Below, piece after piece: positions 1 to 8,794 of a DNA stretch of 64,000 nt (position 1 is the first letter of the stretch; every line of letters starts with the position of its first letter). The notes under the pieces are model-generated. The model saw nothing but the letters and a program-made list of their open reading frames with translations, had not been told where the DNA came from and did no database searches. The position numbers and the translations under genes are program-made. The stretch is taken from NCBI RefSeq assembly GCF_010731295.1, contig NZ_AP022579.1:4340001-4404000 (forward strand). Direction: 5' to 3'. Source of the stretch: Mycolicibacterium boenickei. Its GTDB lineage: Bacteria > Actinomycetota > Actinomycetes > Mycobacteriales > Mycobacteriaceae.

Positions 1-1
1 G

Positions 2-226
2 TCTCCGGCACCCGAGGTCGCGCCGTCACCTCCGCCGAGCCCGCCGCAGGAGGCGGCACCCATACAACAGACGGCTGCGCAGGCTCCGGCGGCCGAACCG
101 GCGCCGCCTGCTCCGGAAGCAGTGCCGCCGGCGCCGGAAGCGGTGCCGCCCGCACCTGAGCCGGTTCCGGTGGCGCCCGAGTCGCAGGCGCCCGACCCGC
201 AGGCGCCGGTTCCCGCCGTCCCCTGA
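2..226 (+). CDS. C-terminal fragment of Pro/Ala-rich protein
   Basis: Only the last 74 codons lie in the window, entering at its left edge in frame 2 and ending at TGA 224-226. The visible part is low complexity, dominated by Pro, Ala, Glu and Val with repeated PAPE/PPAPEAV units. Such tails are common on mycobacterial secreted or membrane-anchored proteins and often act as cell-wall-spanning linkers. The catalytic or binding domain, if any, is upstream and not visible, so no function can be given. The frame is supported by the periodic repeat and by the absence of a credible start inside the fragment. Confidence 0.6.
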   Translation, partial: SPAPEVAPSPPPSPPQEAAPIQQTAAQAPAAEPAPPAPEAVPPAPEAVPPAPEPVPVAPESQAPDPQAPVPAVP

Positions 227-389
227 TCTCTGTGACGTTGCTGAGACGCGGGGAAGCCCGCCGATCTTGCGGTGAAACGTTCTGGCGGGTCGCGTCGATG
301 TGTTCACCATGGGCAACACACCGCGCTACCGCCGACACCGTTCTGCCGCCGTCACGCTGCGCCTAAACGGTGCACTCTCGGCGAGCACC

Positions 390-395
390 TACACT
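390..395 (+). promoter_or_regulatory. -10 hexamer, probable leaderless start of the L,D-transpeptidase
   Basis: TACACT fits TANNNT and ends six bases before the ATG at 402. Transcription would begin at or next to the start codon. This favours the ATG at 402 over the earlier in-frame ATG at 300, which would give a long non-signal N-terminus. Confidence 0.5.
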
Positions 396-401
396 GGTGG
401 A

Positions 402-1181
402 ATGCTGAGCGCCCCATCGTCGTCATTCGGAACCGTTCGAGCGTCGGTCCTGAAAGTGTTTGCGGCGATTGGTGTCGCCACCTTGGCCGCTGCAAGCCCG
501 GTCAATGTCGCATCGGCTGCCGTGAGCACGCCCGCGCCGGGCGCGACCATCGAGCCCGCCGCCGGTTCGGTGGTCGGTGTCGCGATGCCGCTGACGGTGA
601 CATTCGACAACCCGGTGACCGATCGCAATGCGGCACAGCGCAGCCTGCGGATCAGCTCGTCGAAGACGCCCACAGGCACTTTCACGTGGCTCAGTGACGA
701 TGTGATGCAGTGGAAGCCGGATCAGCTGTGGCCGGCGCACTCGAAGATCTCGGTCTCCGCGGGCGGTGCCAAGACCAGCTTCGAGACCGGGGCCGAGGTA
801 CTCGGCGTCGCCGACATCGACGCTCACACCTTCACCGTCAGCATCGATGGCGCGGTGGCTCGTACGATGCCGGCCTCGATGGGCAAGCCCAAGCACCCGA
901 CCCCGGTCGGTACCTTCACCGCTTTGGCCAAAGAGCCTGTCGTGGTGATGGATTCGCGCACCATCGGCATTCCGCTGAGTGATCCGGAGGGGTACAAGCT
1001 CACGGTGTACGACGCGGTCCGTGTCACCTGGGGCGGCGTCTATGTGCACGGCGCGCCCTGGTCGGTGGGGTCACAGGGCTACGCCAACGTCAGCCACGGC
1101 TGCATCAATTTGAGCCCTGACAACGCCGATTGGTATTTCAACACGGTGCGCCTGGGCGATCCTATTGTCGTGCAGTCGTAG
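402..1181 (+). CDS. L,D-transpeptidase (YkuD family), single Ig-like domain
   Basis: A 259-residue exported peptidoglycan cross-linking enzyme that would form 3-3 meso-DAP bonds outside the membrane. Residues 1-39 are a signal sequence with a hydrophobic core and AxA-like site. An Ig-like domain follows (about 45-125), then the YkuD catalytic domain. The hallmark catalytic motif SHGCINL is present, with His232, Gly233 and the nucleophile Cys234, and an upstream His216 in a VHG motif. The size and single Ig domain resemble the short mycobacterial Ldt paralogues (LdtMt1/LdtMt3 type) rather than LdtMt2 or LdtMt5. A start at 300 would be 293 residues but places 34 non-hydrophobic residues before the signal sequence. 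The 3' end overlaps the convergent desaturase gene by 20 bases. Confidence 0.9.
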   Translation: MLSAPSSSFGTVRASVLKVFAAIGVATLAAASPVNVASAAVSTPAPGATIEPAAGSVVGVAMPLTVTFDNPVTDRNAAQRSLRISSSKTPTGTFTWLSDDVMQWKPDQLWPAHSKISVSAGGAKTSFETGAEVLGVADIDAHTFTVSIDGAVARTMPASMGKPKHPTPVGTFTALAKEPVVVMDSRTIGIPLSDPEGYKLTVYDAVRVTWGGVYVHGAPWSVGSQGYANVSHGCINLSPDNADWYFNTVRLGDPIVVQS

Positions 1182-1818
1182 CCGCATGCAGGTTCTTCGA
1201 CGTCGGTGAGGTGGACACCGTCGTCGGGTCGGGACAGGTACCCAGCACCCGGTCGGCGGTTCCAGCGGTGGTCACTGTGAACCAGTAGTGCTCGTTCTTG
1301 TAGTGATGTTGCCGATGGTTACGCCAAACCGCGCGATATGCGCTGGTTTTCGGCTTGTAGTCGCTGTGGATCAGGTAGTGGCACCACTCGTAGGACAGGC
1401 CGAGCACTGTCAGCAGTGACAGGAACGTGAGACCGAGGCCGAGGCGCGGGAATGCCAGGAGGGCGACGGCCACGGCGACGGGCAGGATCCACAGCAGAGC
1501 CCGCCACGGTATGAAGATCAACGGGATGTCGCGTGGGTCGACGTGGTGTAGCCGGTGGTCGCGAGCCAGTAGTGAATCCAGCGTGATCGGGCCGAACCGC
1601 CTTGGCCGCCAGTGCAGTACGAACACATGGACGATCCATTCGAAGAACGGGAACGTCACGAGCATCACCGCGGGCACGATCACGTCGGTGAGCTGCCAGT
1701 CTCCGACCGCGCATCGCGCGGAGACGCTGAGGATCAGCGCGGTGCCGATCATCCAGGGGGAGGGGTGCCGGATGAATTCGCGGACCGCGTCTCCCAATGT
1801 GAAAGCGTTGCGTGTCAT
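1162..1818 (-). CDS. fatty acid hydroxylase / sterol desaturase superfamily protein
   Basis: A 218-residue integral membrane di-iron oxygenase-like protein. Hydrophobic segments alternate with histidine clusters typical of the superfamily: [21 protein letters not shown] and [14 protein letters not shown]. These are the expected metal ligands facing the cytosol. Substrate cannot be told from sequence; carotenoid, sterol or fatty acyl hydroxylation are family options. Its ATG overlaps the stop of the upstream GntR gene by four bases (ATGA), so the two are translationally coupled and the regulator probably controls it. The 3' end overlaps the convergent L,D-transpeptidase gene by 20 bases. Confidence 0.8.
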   Translation of the reverse strand: MTRNAFTLGDAVREFIRHPSPWMIGTALILSVSARCAVGDWQLTDVIVPAVMLVTFPFFEWIVHVFVLHWRPRRFGPITLDSLLARDHRLHHVDPRDIPLIFIPWRALLWILPVAVAVALLAFPRLGLGLTFLSLLTVLGLSYEWCHYLIHSDYKPKTSAYRAVWRNHRQHHYKNEHYWFTVTTAGTADRVLGTCPDPTTVSTSPTSKNLHAATTARQ

Positions 1819-2537
1819 CGGGTTTCCTCCAACGCGGCGAGGGCTCCCATGAGGGCCTCGGTAGCCGGCCCCAGCAGGTTCTGAGCGGCTCGGGCGGCCG
1901 CCGCCGGGTCGCCCGCTTCGATGGCCTCGACGATCCGGCGGTAGGCGTCCGGACGGCCGACCTCGGCGGCCATCATGGTGGCCAAGGCCGGAAGCGCAGG
2001 CTCATAGGTCTGCCGAAGAGTGTTGTACATCAAGCGGAATGCGATCGAGTCGGCGCCGTCGACCACGAGATCCCAGAAGGCCAGTGCCTGGCGCTGCTGT
2101 TCCACCGGATCCGGCTCCGCCGCCAGGGCGTCCACGGTGTGGCCGAGTTGAGCGATCAGTGCGGCCGGGGCCCGCTCGGCGGCCAGTGCGGCGACCTTGG
2201 GCCCGTTGTGCAGCCGGGTTTCCAGGATGCTGCGCACGACGCTGACGTCGAGTTCGCCTGCGCGCAACAGCAGCCGGGGCAGCAGGTCGAGGCCGGCGTG
2301 CCTGCGGAAGTCGCGGACCGTGGTGGCGTCGCCCTGCCGGACCTCGACCAGTCCTGCCTCCGTGAGGCGCTTGAGGGCCTCCCGGACGGCCGGACGGGAC
2401 ACCCCGAGCACCTCGGCCAGCCGGCGTTCGCTGGGTAGCGGCTCGCCGGGCTGCATCTGCCCGCTGAGCACCTCGGTGACGATCTGCTCGAAGACATCCT
2501 CGGGTACGGATCGGCGGTTGACCGGTTGTAGCGCCAT
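1815..2537 (-). CDS. GntR-family (FadR subfamily) transcriptional regulator
   Basis: 240 residues. The N-terminal winged helix (about 10-75) carries the GntR signature, with [22 protein letters not shown] as recognition region (split here as [12 protein letters not shown] then [10 protein letters not shown]). The C-terminal part is an all-helical FCD ligand-binding domain with the metal/ligand-type residues R and H in ETRLHNGP and a late H-free helix bundle. FadR-type regulators sense small organic acids or acyl compounds. It is the first gene of a two-gene unit with the desaturase-like gene (ATGA overlap). A perfect palindrome 35 bp upstream of its start suggests autorepression. Confidence 0.9.
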   Translation of the reverse strand: MALQPVNRRSVPEDVFEQIVTEVLSGQMQPGEPLPSERRLAEVLGVSRPAVREALKRLTEAGLVEVRQGDATTVRDFRRHAGLDLLPRLLLRAGELDVSVVRSILETRLHNGPKVAALAAERAPAALIAQLGHTVDALAAEPDPVEQQRQALAFWDLVVDGADSIAFRLMYNTLRQTYEPALPALATMMAAEVGRPDAYRRIVEAIEAGDPAAAARAAQNLLGPATEALMGALAALEETR

Positions 2538-2571
2538 GCCGCCATGTTGCCCGCCTGGCGGTCAGAGGTCA

Positions 2572-2586
2572 AGTGGTCAGACCACT
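2572..2586. promoter_or_regulatory. Perfect 15-bp palindrome, probable GntR operator
   Basis: AGTGGTC-A-GACCACT is a perfect inverted repeat with a one-base centre. It contains the TGGTC...GACCA core typical of FadR-subfamily GntR sites. It sits 35 bp upstream of the GntR start and just past the stop of the upstream peroxidase-like gene, so it most likely governs the GntR-desaturase unit. Confidence 0.7.
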
Positions 2587-2590
2587 CGCC

Positions 2591-3202
2591 TCATTTCGGG
2601 ACGCCGGTGTACTCCGGATTCGGCGGGACCGACAGCGCGATGCCGATCCGGTTGGTCGCGCCGATGAACGCCGCGATCGAGATGGCCTCGAGGATCTGAT
2701 GATCGTCGAGCCCGAGGGCGCGCAACGCGTCGAAGTGGGTGTCGCCCAGGTCCTGCGGATGGTTGTTCACCAGGACAGCGAGATCGCCCAGTGCGCGTTC
2801 CCGGTCGGTGAGCTCGGCCACCTGCCGGTGATCGATGGCCACCCGTTGGCCGAACGACCAGTCGCCTGCGACTTTCCCCAGCTTGTTGGCGTGGTTGGTG
2901 TGGCAGTAGGCGCAGCGGTTCTCCCCGGACACCACCGTGGCGATCACCTCGCGTTCCCGAGCGCTCAACCCGCCCCGCCCATCGGCGCCCAGCAGCGGCA
3001 GCAGGTAACCGTTGAGCCGTTCGAGATCACCCTCGTTGAGGGCCAGCGCGCGAAACCAGTTGGACGTCAGTCCTTCCTCGCGCTGCTGCCGACTGAAGAA
3101 GCCGCGCACGCCTGCGCTGGTCAGTTCATCCAGTTCGGGTACCCGCAGCCGCGAGATGCGTGAGGGGGACAGGGACGGGGGAGCGTCAGCGGTGGCAGTC
3201 AT
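2591..3202 (-). CDS. carboxymuconolactone decarboxylase / AhpD-like peroxidase-related protein
   Basis: 203 residues. The helical CMD fold carries an ENRCAYCHTNH segment around residues 95-105, with the redox CxxC and trailing His found in AhpD-type alkylhydroperoxidase proteins and in the uncharacterised peroxidase-related subfamily. A proton-relay Glu precedes the CxxC. The long N-terminal extension (about 60 residues) matches the peroxidase-related subgroup rather than classical AhpD. It lies upstream of the GntR gene on the same strand, but an operator-like palindrome separates them, so it may be its own unit. Role is likely peroxide or organic peroxide detoxification; partner reductant unknown. 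Confidence 0.8.
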   Translation of the reverse strand: MTATADAPPSLSPSRISRLRVPELDELTSAGVRGFFSRQQREEGLTSNWFRALALNEGDLERLNGYLLPLLGADGRGGLSAREREVIATVVSGENRCAYCHTNHANKLGKVAGDWSFGQRVAIDHRQVAELTDRERALGDLAVLVNNHPQDLGDTHFDALRALGLDDHQILEAISIAAFIGATNRIGIALSVPPNPEYTGVPK

Positions 3203-3277
3203 ACCCGCACCCTGATGCAGGCGGCCTTGCCGGACAAGGATTTCGACACCGTCGAGGCGAACCCTTGCGCGGCGCGC

Positions 3278-4054
3278 TCAGCGCAGGGCGGCGGCCGTCG
3301 CGGCATCCGCGGGCAGGAACGCCTCGATGCTCAGTTCCGCGGCGGTCAGGTCCAGCGCGGTGCCGAACGTCGTGACGGTGCTCAGGAAGGTGAGCACCCT
3401 CCCGTCGGGAGCGCTGAGCTCCAGCGGGACGACGACGCCGCCGAGATCGCGGACCGGTTCCATACCACCCGGGTAGGACTCGATCTCGGCGAGCAGCTCG
3501 GCCAGTTCGGCCGATCCGCTCACGGTGACCTCACGGCGCAGCCGGCTGATCAGGTGGTGACGCCACTCCGCCAGGTTCCGGATGCGCGGCGCCATGCCGT
3601 CGGGGTGCAGCGTGATCCGCAGGGCGTTGGGCTGGGCCAGCAGGTGCGGCGCGACGCCTTCCAGCATGACCGCGGTACCTGCGTTGGCCTGCAACAGGTT
3701 CCAGGTGCGATCGATGACCACACACGGAAAAGGGTTGTAGGCGTCTAGAACTCGGGTCACCCCGTCGCGCACAGCTGCCATCTCGGGATCCTCCAGTGTC
3801 CGTTCGGCGTAGACCGGTGCCAGCCCGGCGGCGAGCAGCAACTGGTTCTGGTCGCGCAACGGCACGTCCAGGGCTTCTGCGAGGCGAAGCACCATGGCCC
3901 GGCTCGGCACCGAGCGCCCGGTCTCGATGAAGCTGAGGTGCCGGGCCGACACGTCGGCCTCGATCGCCAGATCCAATTGACTGATCCGCCGGCGCAATCG
4001 CCAGTCGCGCATCAGCGAGCCGATCGGTGTCTGGGTTGCCGCAGTGGTCACCAC
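3278..4054 (-). CDS. XRE-family regulator with MmyB-like ligand domain
   Basis: 258 residues from GTG 4054. The N-terminal Cro/CI helix-turn-helix has RRRISQLDLAIEADVSARHL and SFIETGRSVPS, as in the MmyB/XRE group. The rest is a PAS-like MmyB domain (about 90-255) with the typical PFPCVVIDRTWNLLQAN stretch; such domains bind fatty acid-like ligands. An earlier in-frame ATG at 4138 exists, but it would place 28 odd residues ahead of the HTH and would overlap an inverted repeat (4096-4116), so the GTG is preferred. It is divergent from the small membrane protein at 4160. Confidence 0.85.
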   Translation of the reverse strand: MVTTAATQTPIGSLMRDWRLRRRISQLDLAIEADVSARHLSFIETGRSVPSRAMVLRLAEALDVPLRDQNQLLLAAGLAPVYAERTLEDPEMAAVRDGVTRVLDAYNPFPCVVIDRTWNLLQANAGTAVMLEGVAPHLLAQPNALRITLHPDGMAPRIRNLAEWRHHLISRLRREVTVSGSAELAELLAEIESYPGGMEPVRDLGGVVVPLELSAPDGRVLTFLSTVTTFGTALDLTAAELSIEAFLPADAATAAALR

Positions 4055-4095
4055 CCGAGTCTCGCCGACCCGCCGCGACAAGACCACTACCTGAG

Positions 4096-4116
4096 GGGTA
4101 ATTGCGCCGGTTACCC
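4096..4116. promoter_or_regulatory. Inverted repeat between XRE and small membrane protein genes
   Basis: GGGTAA and TTACCC are perfect 6-bp arms separated by nine bases. The site lies in the divergent promoter region between the XRE gene and the downstream membrane protein gene, where an autoregulatory operator would be expected. The binding protein is inferred. Confidence 0.45.
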
Positions 4117-4159
4117 GATCGGCGACACCGTGGAGCACGTCCCCACGAAGGAGGCAAGG

Positions 4160-4516
4160 ATGCGCAAGTCACCCCAGTGGCCCGAGTCGATCCCACGTTG
4201 GCTGCACTTTGTGATGGCGGCCGACCGGGCCGGGTCATCCGCCTACATCGGCACCGGGTTCTTCTTCGCGCCGGTGCTCGCGCTGGCGTCGCCGTGGCCC
4301 ACGCTGACGACCGTGCTCTGGATCGCGATCGCGCTGGCCGGCCTGTGGCTGGGGCTGCTCGGTATTGCGATGGCAACCGGTCTTGCGATCGTGCTGCGGT
4401 CGAATACCGAAATCCCGGAAGACTATTGGCGATCCATCATCGACTACCCGAGTCCTGCTGCGACACAGAAGGTTTCGCGTAAGCGCCGCCTCGGTAGTCG
4501 ACCTGCCAGTGTTTGA
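4160..4516 (+). CDS. small membrane protein, two predicted TM segments
   Basis: 118 residues, unrecognised. A strong ribosome site GAAGGAGG lies 5 bases before the ATG. After an amphipathic N-terminus (PESIPRWLHFVMAADRAGS), two hydrophobic stretches at about 28-46 and 52-80 should cross the membrane. The C-terminal tail is basic (SRKRRLGSR). The gene is divergent from the XRE regulator, which probably controls it. Its last 80 bases overlap the 3' end of the convergent P450 gene, in a different frame. Confidence 0.7.
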   Translation: MRKSPQWPESIPRWLHFVMAADRAGSSAYIGTGFFFAPVLALASPWPTLTTVLWIAIALAGLWLGLLGIAMATGLAIVLRSNTEIPEDYWRSIIDYPSPAATQKVSRKRRLGSRPASV

Positions 4517-5717
4517 TCCCGTTCAGCCAGCCCGACCTCAGCCGTTCGGGTGCCGAGAGTGGGGTCAGATCGGGCATCACGTCGGCGATCGCGTTGAAGA
4601 TCAGGTCGATGGTCATCCTGGCGAGGTTGGCGCCGATGCAGTAGTGCGCGCCGGTACCGCCGAATCCCACGTGCGGGTTCGGGTCACGCAGGATATTGAA
4701 TGAGTACGGGTCGTCGAACACGTCCTCGTCGAAATTCGCCGAGCGGTAGAACATCACCACCCGCTGGCCCTTCTTGATCGGCACACCGGCCAGTTCGGTG
4801 TCCTCCAACGCGGTCCGCTGGAATGACGTCACCGGCGTGGCCCATCGCACGATCTCGTCGGCGGCGGTGCCAGGGCGCTCCCGCTTGAACAACTCCCACT
4901 GGTCGGGGTGATCGGCGAACGCCATCATTCCCTGGGTGATGGAGTTGCGGGTCGTCTCGTTGCCCGCCACGGCGAGCAGGATGACGAAGAAGCCGAACTC
5001 GTCGTCGGAGAGCTTGTGGCCCTCGACGTCGGCCTGCAGGAGCTTGGAGACCAGATCCTCGCCGGGGTTCTTCGACCGCTCGGCCGCCATCTGCATCCCG
5101 TACATGATCAACTCGACCGAGGCGCTGATCGCATCGTTGGAGGCGAACTCGGGGTCCTGGTCGCCGACCATCTGGTTGGACCAGTCGAACAGTTTCTTGC
5201 GGTCTTCCTGCGGCACGCCCATGAGACCCGCGATGGCCTGGAGCGGCAGTTCGCACGACACCTGCTCGACGAAATCTCCCGAGCCCTCGGCGGCGGCGGT
5301 CTCCACGATCGTGCGCGCGCGCTCGGCCAGGTCGGCCCGCAGGCGTTCGACCGCACGCGGGGTGAAAGCCCGCGAGATGATCTTGCGCAGGTGTGTGTGA
5401 TGCGGGGCGTCCATGTTGAGCATCACGAACTTGCCCTGGTCGATCTGCTGCTGGACGGTGCCCTCCCGATAGCGCGGCAGGGCGGTCTTCTCCTGGCTGG
5501 AGAACACGTCGCTGCGCAGGGATACCTCTTTGACGTCCTTGTGCTTGGTGACGACCCAGAACCCGCCGTCGTCGAACCCGCCTTGACCCTTCGGCTGTTC
5601 GTTCCACCAGATCGGCGCAAGCCTGCGCATCTCCGCGAGTTCCTCGACGGGCAGCCGTTCGGCGTAGATATCGGGATCGGTGAAGTCGAATCCGGGCGGA
5701 AGGTTCAGAGTCGGCAT
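4437..5717 (-). CDS. cytochrome P450, CYP125 family (steroid C26/27 hydroxylase-like)
   Basis: 426 residues. The protein starts MPTLNLPPGFDFTDPDIYAER, closely resembling M. tuberculosis CYP125A1, which oxidises the terminal methyl of the cholesterol side chain. P450 landmarks are present: the I-helix AVAGNETTR, ExxR region, and the heme loop HVGFGGTGAHYCIG with the thiolate Cys. Resemblance to CYP125 extends over the full length (for example WLNGIKHWQVDY at the end). GAGGAG precedes the chosen ATG. No mce4, hsaC or kstR genes lie nearby, so this is a second CYP125-type locus outside a cholesterol cluster, comparable to CYP125A4 of M. smegmatis (recalled, not searched). A KstR-like box lies 108 bp upstream. 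Confidence 0.9.
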   Translation of the reverse strand: MPTLNLPPGFDFTDPDIYAERLPVEELAEMRRLAPIWWNEQPKGQGGFDDGGFWVVTKHKDVKEVSLRSDVFSSQEKTALPRYREGTVQQQIDQGKFVMLNMDAPHHTHLRKIISRAFTPRAVERLRADLAERARTIVETAAAEGSGDFVEQVSCELPLQAIAGLMGVPQEDRKKLFDWSNQMVGDQDPEFASNDAISASVELIMYGMQMAAERSKNPGEDLVSKLLQADVEGHKLSDDEFGFFVILLAVAGNETTRNSITQGMMAFADHPDQWELFKRERPGTAADEIVRWATPVTSFQRTALEDTELAGVPIKKGQRVVMFYRSANFDEDVFDDPYSFNILRDPNPHVGFGGTGAHYCIGANLARMTIDLIFNAIADVMPDLTPLSAPERLRSGWLNGIKHWQVDYRGGAYAKPSVSQQDSGSR

Positions 5718-5824
5718 GGCGTTGGCGCTCCTCGCGACGACGTTGTGTAGTGGCGTAAAGCCATTGCTACACCACAGGTGGGGCCCCTCGGAGCGGGTTT
5801 CAGAAACTGCCGCATTGTTCGTAT

Positions 5825-5838
5825 TGGAACGTGTTCCG
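5825..5838. promoter_or_regulatory. KstR-like operator (one mismatch)
   Basis: TGGAACGTGTTCCG matches the mycobacterial KstR motif TNNAACNNGTTNNA at all fixed positions except the last base. The core GGAAC-GT-GTTCC is a perfect palindrome. It lies between the P450 gene and the divergent secreted-protein gene and could serve either; the P450 is the natural target. Confidence 0.7.
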
Positions 5839-5926
5839 ATTCTTGCCTTGTAACGATTGAACGAGCGCGACGATGCACCCAGCGTTACCATCTGTCCCTG
5901 GAGCAACAGCAGGAGGCCAACCAGTT

Positions 5927-6529
5927 ATGCGAGTGGATGTCCGTAGGTTCGGGATTGTGTTGACGGGCTGCGTGTCGGGTCCCGTCGTCGCGTTGGCGAT
6001 GGCCGCCGCGGCGACCGCGGAGCCACCCAATCCGGCGCCTGCCCCCGCGCCTGCGCCGGCACCAGCCCCCGGGCCGGCGGCTCAGGCCGTGGCCGGAGAT
6101 CCGGCGGCAGCGGCTGCCGCGTCCCCGGCGGGCACCCCGCACCTGGCGAGCCCGGATGCCCTGCCGCCGGGTGCGACGATGGATCCGACCGGACAGGGCA
6201 CCGAGACCCCCAACCTGAGCTACCTCAAGGATCTGTGGCACGCCGTGCAGAACCAGGAGATCAGCGGCAAGGAAGCGCTGGTTCTCGGGCTCGCGCAGCG
6301 CGGCATGAACACGCCCGTCCCGGGCCAGGTGCCCGGTCCGAACGTTCCGGTCGCGCCGACGGCACCGGTGCCGGGCGGGCCTGCCGTGGCCGAGCCCGCC
6401 GGTCCCGTCGGCCCGGGCGTAGCGGTGCCCGCCGCGCCCGTTGGCCCGGCCGTAGCCGTCCCCGCGGGTCCGGCTGTACCGGCCGCCCCGGCCGTGCCTG
6501 CCCCGCCGGCTCCGGCACCCGCGCCCTGA
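5927..6529 (+). CDS. secreted Pro/Ala-rich protein
   Basis: 200 residues. The ATG follows AGGAGG with ten bases of spacing. An N-terminal signal sequence (hydrophobic to about residue 30, ending AAATAEPP) precedes a PA-repeat linker (about 34-50). A short conserved-looking helical segment lies at about 85-125 (LSYLKDLWHAVQNQEISGKE). The tail is PxGPAVPA repeats. It looks like a wall-associated exported protein; no catalytic motif is visible. It is divergent from the P450 gene across a KstR-like box, so co-regulation is possible. GC-rich repeats create long spurious frames on both strands here. Confidence 0.7.
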   Translation: MRVDVRRFGIVLTGCVSGPVVALAMAAAATAEPPNPAPAPAPAPAPAPGPAAQAVAGDPAAAAAASPAGTPHLASPDALPPGATMDPTGQGTETPNLSYLKDLWHAVQNQEISGKEALVLGLAQRGMNTPVPGQVPGPNVPVAPTAPVPGGPAVAEPAGPVGPGVAVPAAPVGPAVAVPAGPAVPAAPAVPAPPAPAPAP

Positions 6530-6544
6530 GGGCCGCAAATCTGA

Positions 6545-8794
6545 TCAGACCGGAACGCGCTCGACCGGGATCCGGTCGACCCGCGCGGGCACATGCTTGT
6601 GCCACGGCGTGCCCGCGTACTCGTCGCGCCACTGCGACGAGGTGAGCTCGTTGGGGGCCACGCCGGGTATGACGGCGCGCCCGTCGCCGTCGGTGTAGTC
6701 CAGGCCGAACCCGTTGGGCAGCGAGACGTGCCCGGGCAGCATCGCGTCGCTGATCTCCACCGTGGCCGCCGCGCTGCCCGCTGCCGTGGTGATCCTGGCC
6801 CGGTCACCGTCGAGCAGGCCGATGGCTTCGGCGTCCTCGACGCTGATCCGCAGGGCGCCGTCGGTATCGCGCTTGCGCCAGCCGGGGTCGCGGAAGATGT
6901 CGTTGGCGGTGTACGCGCGCCGCTCGCCGGCCGACAGCACCAGCGGGAACTCCTCGGTGGTCAGCGCCGAGGGCATGGCAGGCAGGGCCCGCACGGCGTC
7001 GAGCATCTCGGGCATGTCCAGCGCGATCTTGTGGTCCGCATGGCTGATCAGGGCAAAGTCGTCCGGATACTCGTGCACGGTGAACGTCAGCCCGGACCGG
7101 CCGGCCAGGATGGCCTCGAACAAGGCGTTGCCGTCGGGGTGACCGGCGCGGCGCACCGCATCGGGATAGGTCATCGCCGTCTTCTGGGCCAGGCCCCACA
7201 ACGCCGCCGCCCCGGCCAGGCCGTCCGGCAGCACCGGCCCGAGCGTCTCGTAGAGCACGTACGGCAGCACGCGGCCCAGCCCCGGGTTGGCCCCCACGGC
7301 GCCGAGAAACGCCGCCGCGTAGGCGTCCAGGCCTTCCCCGGCGGCGCGGCGCAGCGGATCCAGTTCGGCGTCGTCGACCGCGCCGATGGCGCGCACCAGA
7401 CGAGCCCAGATCTCCGGCTCGGGCAGGGTTCCGGGCAGCGGTTCGAACAGCCGGTGACGCAGGTGGAAATTGTTGTGCGGGAATTCCAGGTTGAAGAACG
7501 TCGCCTCGGGCTTCTCGAACTGGTTGGCCGCGGGCAGCACATAGTGCGCCAACCGTGCGGTCTCGGTCATCGCGACGTCGATGACCACCAGGAGCTCGAG
7601 GGATTCCAGCGCGGTCCGGACGGCAGCCGAATCGGCCACCGAGTGGGCCGGGTTGCTGCTCTCGACGATCATCGCGCGGAACCGGTCGGGATGGTCGGTG
7701 AGGATCTCCTGCGGCACCACGTTCGACGGCACCAGGCCGGCGATCACCGGGGCGCCGGTGACCGGGCTGCGGCCCACCCCGCCCGAGCCGAACAGCGGCG
7801 CGAACGACGAATGCAGATGTTGCCCACCGCGTTTGGCGAAGTTGCCGGTCAGGATCCACAGCATCTTGTTGAGGTACGAGCAGAGCGTGCTGTTGGGGGC
7901 CTGCTGGATGCCGAGATCCTCGAACACCGCGACGCTGCCTGCCGCGGCGATGCGCCGCACCGCCTGGCGCAGCTGGGATTCGTCGACGCCGCACCGCTGC
8001 GCGTAGTCGCCGATCGGCACCTGCCGCAACACTTCCCGGACCGGTTCGACACCGTTGACGTGGGCTGCCAGGAACTCTTCGTCGCAGAGGTCTTCCTGAA
8101 CCAGCACCGCTGCCATGGCCGCCAGACACCACGCGTCGGTCCCCGGTCGCACGCGCAGGTGGAAGTCGGCGAGCTTGGCGGTGTCGGTGATCACCGGGTC
8201 GATCACGATCATCGCGCGGCCCGGATCCTTGGCGATCTCGTTGAGCACGACGCGGGCCCGCGGGAAACTCTGCGACATCCACGGGTTCTTGCCGACGAAC
8301 ACCGAGACCTCGGCATGTTCGAACTCGCCGCGGGTGTGGCCACCGTAGAGGTGAGCATCGACCCACGCCTCACCGGTCTTCTCCTGCGCCAGGGCATTTG
8401 ACCGATACCGCGAACCGATCGCCTTGAGGAACGCCCCGCTGTACGCGCCGCCCAGGTGATTGCCCTGACCGCCCCCACCGTAGTAGAAGACCTTGTCCCC
8501 GCCGTGGCTGTCCCGAAGCGCCAGGAACTGCGCGGCGATCTCGGAAATCGCGGTGTCCCAATCGATCTCTTCGTAGCTGCCGTCGGGCCTGCGCCGCAGC
8601 GGCGAAGTCAGCCGGTTGGTGCTGCTCTGGTAGTGATCCAGTCGCAGCGCCTTGTTGCAGGTATATCCCTGCGACGCCGGGTGGTCCTTGTCGCCGCGGA
8701 TCTTGGTGATGGCCCGGCCTTCGGTCTGCACCACGATGCCGCAGTTGCATTCGCACAGGATGCATGCGGTGGGCTGCCATTGATCAATGGTCAT
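6545..8794 (-). CDS. molybdopterin (bis-MGD) oxidoreductase, formate dehydrogenase/nitrate reductase-like
   Basis: 749 residues, cytoplasmic, since no Tat signal is seen. The N-terminal [4Fe-4S] site is C11-x2-C14-x3-C18 with a further Cys at about 47 (GYTCNKALRL). The three molybdopterin domains and the C-terminal molydopterin-binding barrel (about 630-745; GHVSLPNGFG) follow. The length suits single-subunit FdhF- or assimilatory-type enzymes. Substrate is not predictable. The ATG overlaps the stop of the TetR gene by four bases, so the pair is an operon and the TetR probably senses the enzyme's substrate or product. Confidence 0.9.
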   Translation of the reverse strand: MTIDQWQPTACILCECNCGIVVQTEGRAITKIRGDKDHPASQGYTCNKALRLDHYQSSTNRLTSPLRRRPDGSYEEIDWDTAISEIAAQFLALRDSHGGDKVFYYGGGGQGNHLGGAYSGAFLKAIGSRYRSNALAQEKTGEAWVDAHLYGGHTRGEFEHAEVSVFVGKNPWMSQSFPRARVVLNEIAKDPGRAMIVIDPVITDTAKLADFHLRVRPGTDAWCLAAMAAVLVQEDLCDEEFLAAHVNGVEPVREVLRQVPIGDYAQRCGVDESQLRQAVRRIAAAGSVAVFEDLGIQQAPNSTLCSYLNKMLWILTGNFAKRGGQHLHSSFAPLFGSGGVGRSPVTGAPVIAGLVPSNVVPQEILTDHPDRFRAMIVESSNPAHSVADSAAVRTALESLELLVVIDVAMTETARLAHYVLPAANQFEKPEATFFNLEFPHNNFHLRHRLFEPLPGTLPEPEIWARLVRAIGAVDDAELDPLRRAAGEGLDAYAAAFLGAVGANPGLGRVLPYVLYETLGPVLPDGLAGAAALWGLAQKTAMTYPDAVRRAGHPDGNALFEAILAGRSGLTFTVHEYPDDFALISHADHKIALDMPEMLDAVRALPAMPSALTTEEFPLVLSAGERRAYTANDIFRDPGWRKRDTDGALRISVEDAEAIGLLDGDRARITTAAGSAAATVEISDAMLPGHVSLPNGFGLDYTDGDGRAVIPGVAPNELTSSQWRDEYAGTPWHKHVPARVDRIPVERVPV

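Noticed and set aside
5885..6807. Overlapping Pro/Ala/Arg-rich frames on both strands around the secreted protein gene
   Set aside because: GC-rich repeats produce parallel open frames; only the plus-strand frame has a ribosome site and signal sequence.
6593..8401. Roughly 600-codon plus-strand frame opposite the molybdoenzyme
   Set aside because: Arg/His/Gly-rich shadow; the minus strand has intact [4Fe-4S] and molybdopterin motifs.
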